Of a stretch of DNA of 64,000 nucleotides, positions 36,527 to 49,955 are shown piece by piece. The stretch lies in assembly GCF_032854445.1 (NCBI RefSeq), contig NC_088301.1, forward strand, positions 53,431,187-53,495,186. The letters run 5' to 3'. Position 1 is the stretch's first letter; each line of letters opens with the position of its first letter. The DNA comes from Liolophura sinensis. Lineage: Eukaryota > Mollusca > Polyplacophora > Chitonida > Chitonidae. The translations under genes and the position numbers were made by a program. The notes under the pieces were generated by a model. That model was not told where the DNA came from, did not search any database, and worked only from the letters and a program-made list of their open reading frames with translations.

Positions 36527-36889
36527 CAAAACATAGCAATGTTAAAACGGGCTGCAAAGAAATGCATCAATGCCACATAACTCACTGCAAAACAAAAACA
36601 TTGACAAAAATGTATACTAACAGAAAAATTTTCATACTAAAAATAGTATCTTTGTCTAGTTTCTGGATCTGCGAGGGAACTTTCCTTTCAGATTTGTATA
36701 TTGTATCCTCCAGTAGGAAGGTAGCCTAGAAATTCTGCATCTCACATGGCTTATAATTTTACTGTCTTGATGTAGACTGGGTAGCATCCACTGCACATCT
36801 TGACGGATCACCACTCGATCGTTAAAGCAACAAATGTGTAACGTGATAAATATCAAATATTTTTTCTAAGCCTAAATGCACTGCACCAT

Positions 36890-36950
36890 AAAGGTGAAGA
36901 TGTCTATAAAGGTGAAGAAGTCTATAAAGGTGAAGATGTCTATAAAGGTC
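36890..36950. repeat. Minisatellite, 18-bp unit
   Basis: About three and a half units of ggtgaagatgtctataaa, with one t-to-a change in the second. Confidence 0.9.
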
Positions 36951-37313
36951 ACAAATGTGTAGGTTTATTTTCAAACATAACTTGAGAAAACAATAAAAAT
37001 TATGCTCTCAAAATTAAAATGCAATTAATTTGAGAGAATGGGTAAATATGTCTATTTATAAATTGACTGATTTGTAATGAAAAGGAGTTTTAATATAATT
37101 TCGAATACAATAAGAGAGTTGAGAGTAGGGAAGTGGGGTTGAACTTCTAATTACCAATCTGCCTTTAAACAATAGAATGGATGAGGACAACTTACGCAAG
37201 CTTAATGGGCTAGGCTGCATAGGTCTGTAATCCAAGTATTGTCAAAGATAAGCAGTTCATTATGTAATTAACCTTGAACGTCCAGTTCTTCGGTGCGATT
37301 TTTTTTAGTTTTA

Positions 37314-37470
37314 AAGAATCCACAAACAGTTGACGCCTGAACATTTTGCAGTTGCATAACTGTACATAATTCTTGTAGTGCCCTCGTTAAGACAGTAGAT
37401 ACATGTTTAGGACAGAGTTTCTTGACAAACAATAAAGCGAGCTTTGTGTGGGGATTTATGCAGATTTAAA
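37314..37470 (+). repeat. Dispersed repeat, copy 2 (copy 1 at 14708-14860)
   Basis: Same block order as copy 1, including caataaagcgagctttg and 'gtggggatttatgca'. Confidence 0.6.
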
Positions 37471-37815
37471 ATCCTGGAAAGGGGTATACAGATAACAAGG
37501 GGAAGTCACCTAAAATCACTTTCCAGGCACTTTAATTTTAGGAACTATAATTAAGTGTAAAGAATATACTTTACTTAATATATGAAGAGGAACTGCACAT
37601 CAGACTGTACTAAAGCGTGCATGCTGTTAGATTTTTGGATTAACCTTATAGTTAGCTGACAGTTACGTTGCTGTGAATCGACACCTTATTAAACGTGCTT
37701 CTGCCATAGTTGACTTGGCTTCGTTGATGGCATTTGAACAGCGGTGTTATATTAAAATCGTGTTGTTGCTTCGATGGTATACGTTACCAGTAATCATAAC
37801 TGCTATCACTGCCAT

Positions 37816-38037
37816 TTAAGAAAACACTGAAGCAAGCTCCATCATTCGAAATAGTTCCCGATCATGGATTTTCCGTTCGAAATCGGAAACATCAGAAACA
37901 TTGGAAAAAAGATCCTTTGATGAAGAATAAATCATGTCTATTATTTGAATGCTGATGGAGTCCCAACCATGATCGGAGGCAGAAAAATGTTTACCTATTA
38001 GTAGCTGGTTATTTTCTGACTGATTTTCTATGGCCAT
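37816..38037 (-). pseudogene. Possible Penelope-like retroelement endonuclease fragment
   Basis: The 73-codon ORF contains GKHFSASDHGWDSISIQIID followed 20-odd residues later by FERKIHDRELFRMMEL. The pattern HF--(x)3-5-H-(x)3-4-D-(x)2-I-x-I-I followed by R-x-R-E-L resembles the C-terminal endonuclease-associated region of Penelope-like elements (KHFN...GHS.DD..I.IIE...RE.FWI..L). No intact reverse transcriptase is joined to it. Assignment is from memory of the family and is weak. Confidence 0.35.
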
Positions 38038-38659
38038 TTTTTCAACAAACTGTTGACCACTTGCACACTATTTGCATGAAACCAAATAAATACAAGATGA
38101 TGTAAAACTAGATGAACTGAAGTTACTTGAGGTGTTGAAGAGTTGACATATGTTTGTACCATCACGTGTATTTTTCCTAATAATGTTAGAATTTGACCGT
38201 AAATTATTTACCGAACCTTTCTTGATAGCTGCTTGACGCGTTGTGTTCTGGTTAATTACAGCATCCCTTATGGAGGAACTAGATGAGCATAAACACCGGC
38301 GGTTTGTTTACTTGGGCAGTTTTGTTCAAAACAATTATATTTGTCTATTTGTTTCACTAATTCAGTTCCTGTGCTGACGAATGACTACCCGTATGCCACA
38401 GTTTAAGACATCTACCGAATAGCCCAAACACCGCTAGTTAGTCGTTACAACAAAATGGGTTGTCTCCCTTCTTTCACTTACTACACACTTTTATACCGTA
38501 CTGTAAACACCTTGAGCTCTTACAATGCCCCTTCGTGGTCTACCGGTGGTAAGCCTGACAGTTATATCTGATTTTGACAGGGTTGTTAATTGCTAGTCAT
38601 ATTACAATCAACCTTTTCTTACACGAATAAATAAAAATGTTTTATTTACGAACTTACCA

Positions 38660-38865
38660 GTGACGTAAATTTAAGTTGTGTATCTTGTACATAGATATTT
38701 CGCCTGATGCTTTACATGAGGAATTTATGTATAATTTACTGCTATTTAAGCATTTATATCAATAGTTAGAATAAAACCATAACTGAGGTAAATTGACAAG
38801 AGTCCGTATTTCACCGGTTACGTGTGACAATTTGCCAACTATCACACCTGTCATCGCTGCTGACA
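38660..38865 (+). repeat. Copy of the ~300-bp interspersed repeat (second half preserved)
   Basis: This contains 'gttagaataaaaccataact', 'gaggtaaattgacaagag', 'tatttcaccggttacgtgtg' and 'atttgccaactatcacacct'. The first half is only weakly recognisable. Confidence 0.75.
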
Positions 38866-39084
38866 CAGTCTCAGTAGTCTGTCATACTGTGTTTGTAATT
38901 CGTTCACTACATAAGCATTTAATTATATACAATTATTATTGTATTACAACTGATGACATTCATTCAAAGGCGCAGTGCAATGGTTTACATGTATACTTGG
39001 CGTATTATGTTTCTGACATTTTCATATCTTCCGATGTTCTTCATATTCTTGTTGGGGTAAATTTGTATTAAATACCTAAACATT

Positions 39085-39220
39085 CTTCGTCTGTTGTATT
39101 CTGTTTAAGTCATGGTGCTAGGGTGCTTGTAAATTACAACCATATAAGCGTTAGGATGTACAGTTAGAATAACCCTTTGATGGGGTTTTATTCTCTATGC
39201 ACTTTGTTTTGTCTTTCGAT
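39085..39220 (+). repeat. Partial copy of the ~300-bp interspersed repeat
   Basis: This contains ttctgtttaagtcatggtgc, 'tagggtgcttgtaaatta' and 'gtacagttagaataaccct'. Confidence 0.65.
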
Positions 39221-39302
39221 TTATGCAATTATTCTTAAGTCATGGTGATGATGTAGTCAGAGTTACAGCAAGATCAAGAAGCTTGTATTTACTTTTTGGT
39301 CG

Positions 39303-39500
39303 ATGCTACGCGAAAAGTACCACCAAAATAGAAAAGGTACTCTTGTGCAATTGCAAAAAAATTCATGCCTCAACAGTATGTGGATTCTAAAGAACTCAAA
39401 GCGTCTTACTCGACTAGACTCTCATATACAAATACCGCACAAGGAAATCTTCGTTTGGAATTTCTCTACTCTCTGTACTACTATTCCTCCAAAAGATTGA
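39303..39500 (+). pseudogene. Possible reverse-transcriptase fragment (Penelope-like)
   Basis: The 65-codon ORF ends IPHKEIFVWNFSTLCTTIPP, resembling the motif (F/Y)DFSTLYTTIPH found in the reverse-transcriptase region of Penelope-like and related retroelements. Downstream RT motifs, including the catalytic aspartates, are not visible. It is on the opposite strand from the fragment at 37816-38037, so these are not one simple copy. Confidence 0.4.
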
Positions 39501-39809
39501 TGGTACTTAATCATTAGTTGTTTTAATCTCTTTTGAAACCGGGCACCTCTACATTAACGTCAAGGCAACAAAGTCATCTCTCCAGATGGCACATCTTTTC
39601 TGTGTTTGTATTTGTATATGGACAGCAATTGTGTCCTGTCAAGTCGACTTCACGACAACAGGCATTATAGTTTCAATTTAAACATTATAAACTGTGCTTA
39701 CTTGGATAGTAATACACCGACATATGCTGCATTTGGCGTGTACATATCTCACCTTGTAGCAATTGTTAGATCCTTGATATTCAATCAACATAACTATTTA
39801 ACATTGTAA

Positions 39810-42720
39810 ATATTAATGTAACAAGTATATTCCACCAAATGCCTTTACCAAGTTTCTAAAAGTTTACAATGAGTAATGAGTAACTGTGGAATCTCTCTCA
39901 CTCTGCTTTGTAATTGTGTCTAATTCCGCTTAACCAGGGGCTAGGGGCAGTATATTCATCGTGGAGAATTAGATCGCCATGTTGGATATATGAACAGCCA
40001 CGAAAGCGCAACTGAAATACATATTTTGATTATCGACATTTTAATAAAATAATACCGCACACGACTTGCAAACTGATTTTATTCACTCGCCTTGAACATT
40101 CTTTGCGCGATTCCATCACCATTGAAAACTTTTGATTGGATCTCATTGTATGAATCCGTCCTAATTCTATACATTCCTAGTTCTTTGGTGGTTTGCGTAG
40201 AACGTTTTGGAAAATAACCTTTCGATTACGGACCCATTTTTGTTTACGACTGGTTACGAATGTCTCTTTCGACGCCTAGAATTCACGCCGTATTCAAGAA
40301 TATGTTAATTATATTATGAGGATCTGGTTTCAAGGATACAGGCAACCAATTGTCAGCTACCTGACTAACCACTTGATCAAGCTGCCACCGTAATAGCGAT
40401 AGCTAGACTCGACCATGGACGTTAGCATAGAAGAAGCGATACAATCTTCTAACAATGATTTTAACTTATCTAGACCCCCAGCTCAATTTAGTCCTACTAA
40501 ATGTCCTGGTACAAGATGCAGTTATTTCAGTCCCCCTGGATACGTAATCACCTGGTAAATTCACCTCTTAAGCATTCATGTCTACGATATCACAGAGAGG
40601 ATTTTGTATAATTTCGCTGTTACACATTACACAGCAGATAAGTACGCAAAGACACTCTAAAACTGGGACTGTCACCACTGGCACTGCATTACTATAAAAA
40701 CATACAGAACACAAACACTGTACCTTATTCTAATCTTATGTCGTCGCTGCTTTGGTTGTGCTCTTCATTCTGTAGTCATTTCCATTAAAACACATTGTAC
40801 ATAGCGTAAAACGGTGTTACAACGAAATCTAAAAGGAAGACTCATGTCCCCCTCCTTATTCATTTAACTGTGCGGCATGATTGAAATAGAATGCACAGAT
40901 ACATAAAGATCAAAGTTTACGGAATCCAAATTAGCCAGCAAGCATTTCTTTCGACTACACCTAGCTAACCCTGCCAATCTGGCATTTTAATCAACATCAT
41001 GGAGGTCTTCATTTTGTCAAGTCATGTGACACAGCATACGTTTATGTCCAGTCCGGTCAATCGTTTAGTCGCTATTCACACCCCGATTTTGATATGAAAG
41101 TGTCTGTCATATCCACAGAAACCACTGAGTGATTGGTGTAATCTTGCTTTGTGATTTGTGTTATATGTCGTTTTGGGAATTGACCTTGCGATTATTGACA
41201 TGGAATATCTGTATTGGCCGACGGCTGGTATACGAATGTCTGTCTCGGCGTATAGATTCTTACATATACATGTATACTGAGCAGGCGACATTGCGACACT
41301 TCAGTATAAATATTTATTCATCGCGATGTACACACAATCGTATACCATTTGTCAGCCATTATAGGCGTTCTGGGTTTGCGAGCATCAAGCAAAAATGTTT
41401 CTACCATACGCGGTCTTCCGGACTTCAGGATATAAATCATTTGTTGAAAGGTGTCAAACATTAAAGGAGGGCCTCCAGCCTTTATCATAATTTATTATTA
41501 TCCTTGACTTGTGCATAGATATGCTGATTATAACGTTGATTGGACAATTTTGGAGAAAGTTATCCATGTGCATATTACAATTGTCAAAGCATCTGATAGC
41601 TAACATAACAGTTTACAATGGCTTAACACTGAGCGAATTTTCGTCTGTTGTATTGTGTCTATTTATAAAAAAAAATGTTGAAAAAACGTGTACTTTATCG
41701 TACATTAAAATAAAAACAAATTCATGAAAAGTGCTGTAAGAAAGAAATCAGTTTCTGGCCTCGCCTTACTTATCAAGCCTAACCTCCATTGCCTTTTAAA
41801 ACCAATTAGCAGCCAGCGAGTAGGCTAATAGATTGCTGGCGATAAATACAAAAAATGGCATTGGAAAATAGCCAACAACAGAACGCGTGGCTTTACAGTT
41901 GCCTCGTCTACTTCACCTTTTACGATTAACACTACATTATGTGATTCGATGAACATAGGCCAGTCCGTAACGTCTTTGTCGAATGGCTGATCAGCTATTG
42001 TAAATTGAAAGCTGGACCAATCAACTCCATTGTCAGTCTAACTGCGGTCGACATTCCCGCTGAAAATTTTCCATCACGATACGGACCGCTATACTTAGTC
42101 TATCTCAGGGCACGTTAGGAACAAATAACACTCAGGTTAAAATAGCGCCCCGGTATCCAGTCCCGCGTGCATTGTTGCTATTCTACGTGATAAGGGATAA
42201 GCTAGTAATGGAGGTCGAGCCGATAAGTAAATATCTAGCTGAATCTCTAGCTGAAATGGTACTTGACGATTCTATTTTGCTCTGCTTTCTCTTTTGAAGA
42301 GTAACTCTGATTCACACGGAAGACATTTCGTGGCTGTCTTCCTGAATTAGCCGATCGTTTTAAATCATGATTGTTCAAGTGTTATGATTATACTGAGTAT
42401 ACTGCAATTCGATTTAGGAGCGTCACACTGTTTTTGAACAAAACCGCCTTTCCTGTGTACAAAATTAAGCCCTTTTGATGTACTGTTTATCGATACAAGA
42501 TACACTGAGTGCACTGATGGAATTGCCATTATATTGTTTTAAAAAAATACACCTATTAGGAGGCGATGAAAGGCTGGTTAGAGTTCTTAAAGCATGAAAT
42601 GGTACTAAATGTTTTTATTGGCAACTTCGATGAGAAGTTCTAATTAGCACCTGTCCCGTATTTTGCCCCATTTAATGGTGTGCCGCACCTTCTACAAGTT
42701 GGTAGGGCCAAAGATAACAT
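39810..42720. other. Intergenic stretch, no gene seen
   Basis: ORFs up to 111 codons occur (41129-41464) but have no recognisable domain, and the compositions look like random AT-rich reading frames. Confidence 0.45.
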
Positions 42721-43575
42721 TACAAGAAACACGGTAGATATGTGCCCTCAAAATAGTCATTTGAAACCTTATTATAAAACCGTATTACGCCGGCATCTCA
42801 GTAGACATATTGCAAATATAAACATACTGATTTTAGTGTCTATAACGCCAGTTGTGTAAGTACAATCAACTCACATGTGAAGACACGTGAAACGGAAAGG
42901 ATTTTGGCTATACAAATTATCTCTGTATTGTGTTATAGTAATCTTTATTAACCAATCATAATTTGGTGTCTAACCTATTGACAGTTATTAAATCATGATC
43001 ACGGCATTTCATTTCCGTGCCACCCACTTTAAATGTTTTTTTCGAAATTGTCTTCAAAAGAAGAATGTTTAGAGAAGCAAGAGCCAAAGAAGATTGATAT
43101 TTATGCAGTCTCCGCTTCGGTATGTTGATGAATGCTTTTGGCGATCCATGACCTTCCACACATCATGGATGTGTTTCTACCTTGACGCCTTGGCTCACTA
43201 GCCGTTGCTGATGTTGTAACCTCAGAGGGACTACTCTGTTGAAAATAGCCTTCTACGTCATGTACTCAAGACTGTTTCAGGTTACAGGTTTGACATGACA
43301 TGTGCCACCATATATGCTGGTACATGTACATTCTGGTATGAGGATGGTAGACCATTCAGCCGGTTATTAAACACATTGCAGAGCTACGCGTGAACAATTC
43401 GACTGATGAACAGTTGTTACACCACGCCTAGATGTATATCATGATGTAAAATGCAAATCACTGAAATAATTGCGAATTCCATGAATCTATAATATCTGCG
43501 CATGCAATGACCTGCATCAAATAAATATAAAGTGTAACGATTAGAACTACTTCTGTAAAAGGCATACAGGGAAAA

Positions 43576-43814
43576 GGGGGCCGAGGTGTTAAGCGTGCCA
43601 GCGAGGCACAATGACCCAGAAGCCTCTCATCGATACGGCCGCTGTGAACTCAAGTCCAGCTCATAATGACTTCCTTTCCGGCTGTACGTGGGAAGGTCTG
43701 TGAGCAACGCGTGGTTCTTCCCGGTTGCCTCCCACCATAATGCTGGCCGCAGCCGTATAAGTGAAATATTCTTGACTACAGCGTGAAATACCGATCATTT
43801 TAATAAATAAAATA
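43576..43814 (+). mobile_element. Near-complete tRNA-derived SINE, best copy here
   Basis: The 5' tRNA-like head has an A-box-like segment (ttaagcgtgccagcgaggc) and a B-box-like 'tgaactcaagtcc' at about 43646. The body follows (cgtgggaaggtctgtgagc, 'ttcccggttgcctcccacc', 'ataatgctggccgcagccg', 'gtataagtgaaatattc'), then an AT-rich tail with aataaataaa. The layout is that of a tRNA-head SINE transcribed by RNA polymerase III and mobilised by a LINE. It is diverged, so probably old. Confidence 0.82.
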
Positions 43815-43867
43815 TCGGAAAATAATTTGTTCGCTGTAGCTGACCTAATAAAACATGCCTTATTTTT

Positions 43868-43912
43868 ATAGGCGTGTAACGCCGTAATCAAGATCTTCAC
43901 TTATATGACGTC
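43868..43912 (-). mobile_element. SINE tail fragment (same family)
   Basis: This contains 'ggcgtgtaacgccgtaatca' and ttcacttatatgacg in reverse orientation. Confidence 0.55.
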
Positions 43913-44224
43913 CGTCACCTTTATCATTTAAAGAAACACGGTAGATATGTGCCCTCAAAATAGATCGTTTAAAGACACAGCCCGGGGACAACCATAGCCT
44001 TTCGCCAAGTCCATGACATATGACAACGAAAGCCAAGCAAATGGTTGGAAGGTTTTTGCTTGAATTTGAACATGTGTCTATTGATTTAGACACATTGATG
44101 TAATTGATGTCTATTGATGTAATTTAAGTTATCCGATGAATCTGTCATGTGCCTCTTTTTTGGCTTTGGTTGAACACCTTAGAGATATATTAATATCCAA
44201 GACTAGAGCATGCAGTGAACTCGT

Positions 44225-44310
44225 ATAACCGGTGAAATCCTGCGGCTTATCAAGCTACATCAGGGTTTTATTCTAACTACTCATGTAAATGCTTACACAT
44301 TTACAAACTT
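44225..44310 (-). repeat. Partial copy of the ~300-bp interspersed repeat
   Basis: The plus strand reads taaccggtgaaatcctgcgg, 'agggttttattctaact' and 'catgtaaatgcttacac', the reverse complement of the family's second half. Confidence 0.65.
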
Positions 44311-47300
44311 ACCAACAGGAATGTTAATTACATTGTATATGGTCAAGCTATTCGCTTCAAAACTGTTTTGCGAAACTGTTCCAGTGCGATATGACAAAGA
44401 TGTTGCGACTGAATGTTTGGTTTTTAAGGAACACGTGCATTCTCAATTAAGTTTATCTATCATCAGAACAGACTTCTGCTATCATTTAACTGAAATGCAG
44501 ACAGGATGTGGTAATCGGTCGTGACCTGATCTGTTTTCTACGCAAGGCATATGCATATATGGAAGAACTTCCCTTTAGTTAACACTGAAGCCATTGTCTC
44601 GAATTAAAGCAGGTTAAGCTACCGGCGTTCTCACACCTGAGGAGAAATTTTTCATACACTTTAAGTCTCAAAACTCCAATTTTGTTTGCATGTGATAACC
44701 CGGTTAAGAGGTTCTTCAGCTTTTTATATGAAAAATTTACTCGGATTTTAGACAGTCCCAACCGTTTAGATTGCATGACGTATTGCCACATGCCATGATA
44801 AAACTAGCTCATGACAAATGTATACGTGACTGATTCGAAATGAATAGGGTAAGATTGCGTGTATAAATTATTATGTAAAACCATTTTGATTTTGGAAAAA
44901 AACCAGTGACAAACTGCATCATGCATTTGATGCAAAAAGCAAAAGAAGTTTTTTTAACAAATACACATTATTGACCTCCTTCATAATGAAAGGGGGTGAT
45001 CTACCAAAGGCCGGTGGCATTTTGATTGACCATACTGGTTGTTCATATCATGTCATTCACATACTATGGACACATTAAGGGTTTCGGATGAGAAGCGTGA
45101 ACAGGCTAAACACAAATAACCTTTTGCCGTGCTACATACACACCAGACGTCTAGGTACACACCAGCATACGTGCAGCTTTACTCTTTCTATGTGGACAGT
45201 AAAGTCAATACAAGTAGATGTACATGTTGTATAGCAGGCGAAGTTCTATTATCTTTTGTGATGGATAAAATGAGTATTTGTTGCCAGTGAAGGTACCCAG
45301 TCGTCCATAATCTCGGTGATCATATTTACTTGACCTAGAGCGCACCATTGCTTTGACTGTTAGAAGGGTTCTGTTCGGGAAAGTGACTATTGCGACTGAC
45401 ATCCAGTAGTAAGTCTAATATACAGGTTTTGTTACTGTCTCAGGTTTTATAACGCAACCAACGTGACGCCAACATGTGCCCGGGTTTACATTGCTTTAAG
45501 CAAACGTAATACGCTGCGGAACGTGAGTCACATAAAGACACGTGTTTGGCCAGCATATGGTCGACATAGATGTAGGTGACATACTGGGGCTAGGGAAAGC
45601 CGCTTAATCCGTGATGTGTGACACAGTAGTACCTAGGTCATGCAGGTTTTTAGGTAAAACTGTTGTACTGCCACATATACCTCGATAGCCACTTGCTATC
45701 GTCCCTTATTAACATTTTCTACTTTCGATTGACAGTCGACGATGAAGAATGTGTCTGCAAGGAAATATTTTCATTGAAATAATAACATCCATTAGCGGAC
45801 CAATAACTACAGCCGTGTAGGCGAGAAATAGTGAATCGATGTACCCTAGGACAACTTGAACAAGGAAAAAGAAAAACTGAATGTTAAGGCGAAGGTTGTA
45901 TACTAAGCACAAAAAGTTATCAAATTAATTTCTGACCTCGCTGATCAAGGCATCTCTCTTGCTGCACGTGTAAGCCTGATGGCCAATTCAACATCAGATG
46001 GTCCACCTGCATATTTATATCTGGGAGCGTGTCATGAATTCCTGGCTAAGGACTTGAGTGCTGAATATCACACCAATAAAGCATATAAACAGCTAGGGTT
46101 AACATTGCTTTCATTCGTTACTCCCTTTTAATTCATGCGGTGTCGGGTTGTAACTCAACTGCTCTCTCACCAGACGCCATATCTCATGCATCAACGGACT
46201 GTAGTTACGTTACAACACTGTATGGCACTAGTGTCGTGTTTATGGATACTGAACCATCTACTTGATCAGTTGTCTCGCCGTCTTCTTACATCTTGCATTG
46301 GTGTCGAAAACCACGGTACTTCTGGAATTTAGCGATTTGAATGGTATTCTGCAACACCCCACGCATGATGGACTCGGGCCTCCAGGGTAATAGTCCACGC
46401 TCTTTCCAATATACATATATAAGAAACCCTGTTACAATTAATACCGTATCTGGCACGGTAGATACCCATGTCAGTTCCATACGTGCTTCCCATTCCTTGC
46501 TTAGCTGGTATGGTTTCTTTCTTCTGTCTTATGCCACTAGGTAATAGAATTCATTATGCGCTATAACTATGAATCTTAGATGCCTATGTAACTTTCCCGT
46601 ACCTAGGTTTTGGGGGATAAAATATTCGTACGAGCACTCTCTCGTGTGAATTTGAAATGAATTGGAGCCGAACGACTCACACAGTGTAGACTGATTGTCA
46701 TAGTATAGATGGATTGTAACAGTACAGCCATGAATGAGCCATATTGCCAGGGTGTAAACCGATTACTTTTACTTCTTGACAAATTTATGCGAAATAGAAT
46801 TGTTATGAAAATACATGAGCAGGCATTCTTTAAGTGTCCTGCTTTCAAGCATAATGCACTGTGACGATGTATAAATGCCTAATAAATACCCTAAGATAGT
46901 ATTTCGGTGGCATGTGGAAGCAACGTTTTTTTTTATGTAATTGTTCCCACTCGGCCTCCAGCGGCAGGCGATCTGAGCTACATGACTGGGCTCACGTATA
47001 CAACATAGGTAGGATTTCACCCCCAGCTAGACACTACTCCAACATATCTGTTAAACACGTTTAAAGAGATCACAGAACCCCCACAATCTGCAAGATAGCG
47101 CTTTCTCGTCTGGGCGGACTGGCGGAAGGGAAAACGAAACATCGAGAAGTAGTCGCAATTCTTCACAGGTCCGCGTTTCACTACGTAGTTTTGTCTGGAG
47201 CGTGATGAACATCAAATTAACAACATTGTTTCGAGAAATTTTTATTATTTTTAGAAAAATTATTCCCCGTTATTGACACATTGACGCTGTCAGTCTCTGA

Positions 47301-48560
47301 GGGCGTTAACAACTCATGTTTATAAGTGAGGTTCTGTGTGAGATGAGATAATTTAACAAGCAGACATGAGACTTTATTATCATTTTTTAATGTGTGTTAA
47401 CATGACATTATCGTTAGACTACAGCTAATGACACCAGACGCCATAAGGTCAGAGCGTTCACACCTCGGGAAACATGCATTTGGTTGTAAAAAATACAATG
47501 TCGCCTTTATAACAAAATACAAACTAAAAACAATGATTTAGTAGAGGTTCTCGGATACTGTCGCTCTAGTATTACCAGTTACCAGTTCGAAAGTCAGCAT
47601 CCGAAGTGTGTAAGAGGTCTTTTTCAACATCTCACCACCGTGTTTAGATTCGATTCATCTAAATAAGATTTGATTAAATACTGGCATACACAGACTGTGC
47701 CATGTGTTCCTTATATTCTCCCTGTAATTGTCCAGTGAAAGAAATTATACAAGGCTGTGTGCATGGCTGTGCAAAGTGGGGATCGTTACTAACCTACATA
47801 CTTTGTTTGTACTTTTCATTTAACGAGTTTTGAAGATGGAAACACGAAGATAGCACTTCCATGCATACGTAGTCAAAAGGCTTTTGTGGGAAAGTTAGGC
47901 GGAAAATCAGATTTGGATGCGAAACTAAAATATTTTCTGAACTCCTACTTGCTACTGAGATTATATTTTATAATAAGATACTAAACTGCTCATAGAGCGT
48001 TCGCTGGTTGTTTTGCCTATCTGGGACTACCATTTATTTTTCCGAAGTGTTTTAAACTAATGATTTTAAAAATTATGGGTCATTTGTAATTTCACAATCA
48101 GATGAACACGCCAGTTAAATAAGATCTATGTCAGGGTAAAATGCAGTCATTTGCAAGTTCCATGGCTGATGGTAACTCCATATATCGTTTAAAAAAAAAC
48201 AAAACAAGAGTAACACGACTGAAACTGGTTACACCGCTTCTTGACGGTTTTTCGAAGAATTGTAAATGTTTACGATAAATGCATGTTCGGTCAATCGCCA
48301 GCAGAGATCTTGCATGCCTTCGTGATAAAATAATCCCCAAGTTGGCAACGTAGAATGAGTTATAGAGAACATGGCTGAAAATATACAGAAATCTAGGAGC
48401 AAGGAATCGTCTTTTAGTTGTAGCCTTTATTTTAACGTGTTTTTTTAAATATGATTTTGTTCCACGGTCCTGTAGGTTATATGGAGATAAATGCCAATGA
48501 AGAACTGATAAGTGGAAAGATATGTATATGGAAATATAATATATCACGACCTGCATCATT
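44311..48560. other. Intergenic stretch, no gene seen
   Basis: Many ORFs of 60-80 codons and one of 142 (48559-48131, minus) lack recognisable domains and partner exons. No clear repeat family was seen. Confidence 0.45.
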
Positions 48561-48564
48561 AATG

Positions 48565-48700
48565 TGACAACACAGCATTTCGTGTGGCGTTATACAGACC
48601 AGTGACGTCTACTGAATTGTAACTAATATTCAGCGCATTTTTCTTTACCTAAACATGCTTAAGTTTGATCCCTCTGTATGTCACGGTGCCTTGTGATTTG
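48565..48700 (+). repeat. Partial copy of the ~300-bp interspersed repeat (first half)
   Basis: This contains gtgacaacacagcatttcg, 'agaccagtgacgtctactga' and 'tacctaaacatgcttaag'. Confidence 0.7.
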
Positions 48701-49750
48701 TACGTAACTGGATGTTATCAACCTGTATTTGACCTCGAGCAAAAATTGCCCTGCGATTCTTGGCTGTGTTTACTTCTATTGTGTTTGATAAGCCCTATCA
48801 GGATGATGCCCCACGTACTGGAGGATGTGCTTGAAACCTGCGGAACAACAAACGGCAGCAAAAGGCCGAATCACGGCGTTGGTATACTGTTGTCAGATTA
48901 TGTCATACATGCCAGTTGGACCTGTTCGGTAATAGTGGAATTCCCCGACTGAAATATGATGCTGGCAGGCTTCTCCCAAGTAATGATGCCACAACCCAAG
49001 CTCCCGCCATGTAACGTACGCCAGACGAAATGCTACCCAAATACGTCCGACCCACTGGGCTTACATCCAAATATGTGAAATGTCATTTTTTTTACTAAGT
49101 CTGTTGACATTATTTTTGTGGTGTTAGTACATCGGCGAACATATGGAACCAGTTGTCAGTCGGACAAGAGCACCGATGGTTTTCGCGCCAAATCCAGCAA
49201 TCTGTTTACTTGGCATTACTTCACCCAGATATGTTTAGATCTGTATCCTGACGCTGAAGACCCAGCCGAAGATAAAAGTAGATATACAAGTAAATTCCGT
49301 TCGTATGTCTCTATATTGTTAAGTATATATCTCACATATTAATGCCAAGCTAAAACATGATGAAGGCTTATGAAATTACATCGCGCTTTCAAAACTACGC
49401 TTTGTACTAAACAATGCACTTTTCTGAGTCAAGAATAATACTAAGCAGGTGACATTTTGGTCTGTCACACAAAAAGCAATGCTTAAAAAGTTAAACAATC
49501 TGGGGAACACCCTGATTTGAAAATTCGGAACATATGCCGCCTGTGGGTCTGGTAAAAGAGTTCTTCTAACGCTGGAATTTTATTTCGTGATTTCTGCCCA
49601 TCGATGGTAACATATTTCTCTTTATCTGCATGTTTTGAGTCAAAAAAGTCACCAGCTGAATAAAAACCATATGAATTCTTTACAGACTTCGGAGAGTTTA
49701 ATTATCGGCAGTGAAATGTCAAGAAATTTGCACTTCCATTGTTTACGAAT
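48701..49750. other. Non-coding stretch
   Basis: ORFs at 48665-48952 and 49118-49342 have no recognised domain. Confidence 0.4.
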
Positions 49751-49751
49751 A

Positions 49752-49955
49752 AACTAGTCCTGAATCACTCCACCTTGTTGGTTAATCGGCAAACTCCTAT
49801 CAGAGATGGTTTTTGTATGAACTCAACTCGAATGACTGTGCCTTATAAGTTAAAAGGCAAACTCCTGCCACAGATCGTTTCTACGTAAACTTGTCCTGAA
49901 TCAGTCCGCCTTATAAGTTAAACGGCAAACTCCTGTCAGAGATGGTTTCTATATA
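49752..49955. repeat. Tandem repeat, 3 units of exactly 68 bp
   Basis: Units at 49752-49819, 49820-49887 and 49888-49955 share ggcaaactcctg/at-cagagatggttt and 'ccttataagttaa', with roughly 80 percent identity by eye. Confidence 0.9.

Larger units (their letters stand above)
42724..43963. repeat. Exact 33-bp direct repeats flanking ~1.2 kb
   Basis: Identical 33-bp copies at 42724-42756 and 43931-43963 start aagaaacacggtagatatg and end ccctcaaaatag. The interval contains the SINE at 43576-43814 and a SINE tail piece at 43868-43912. Confidence 0.8.

Noticed and set aside
41129-41464. 111-codon plus-strand ORF
   Set aside because: No family resemblance and composition typical of random reading frames in this region.
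48131-48559. 142-codon minus-strand ORF
   Set aside because: No domain, hydrophobic and low-complexity patches from AT-rich DNA, and no splice partners.
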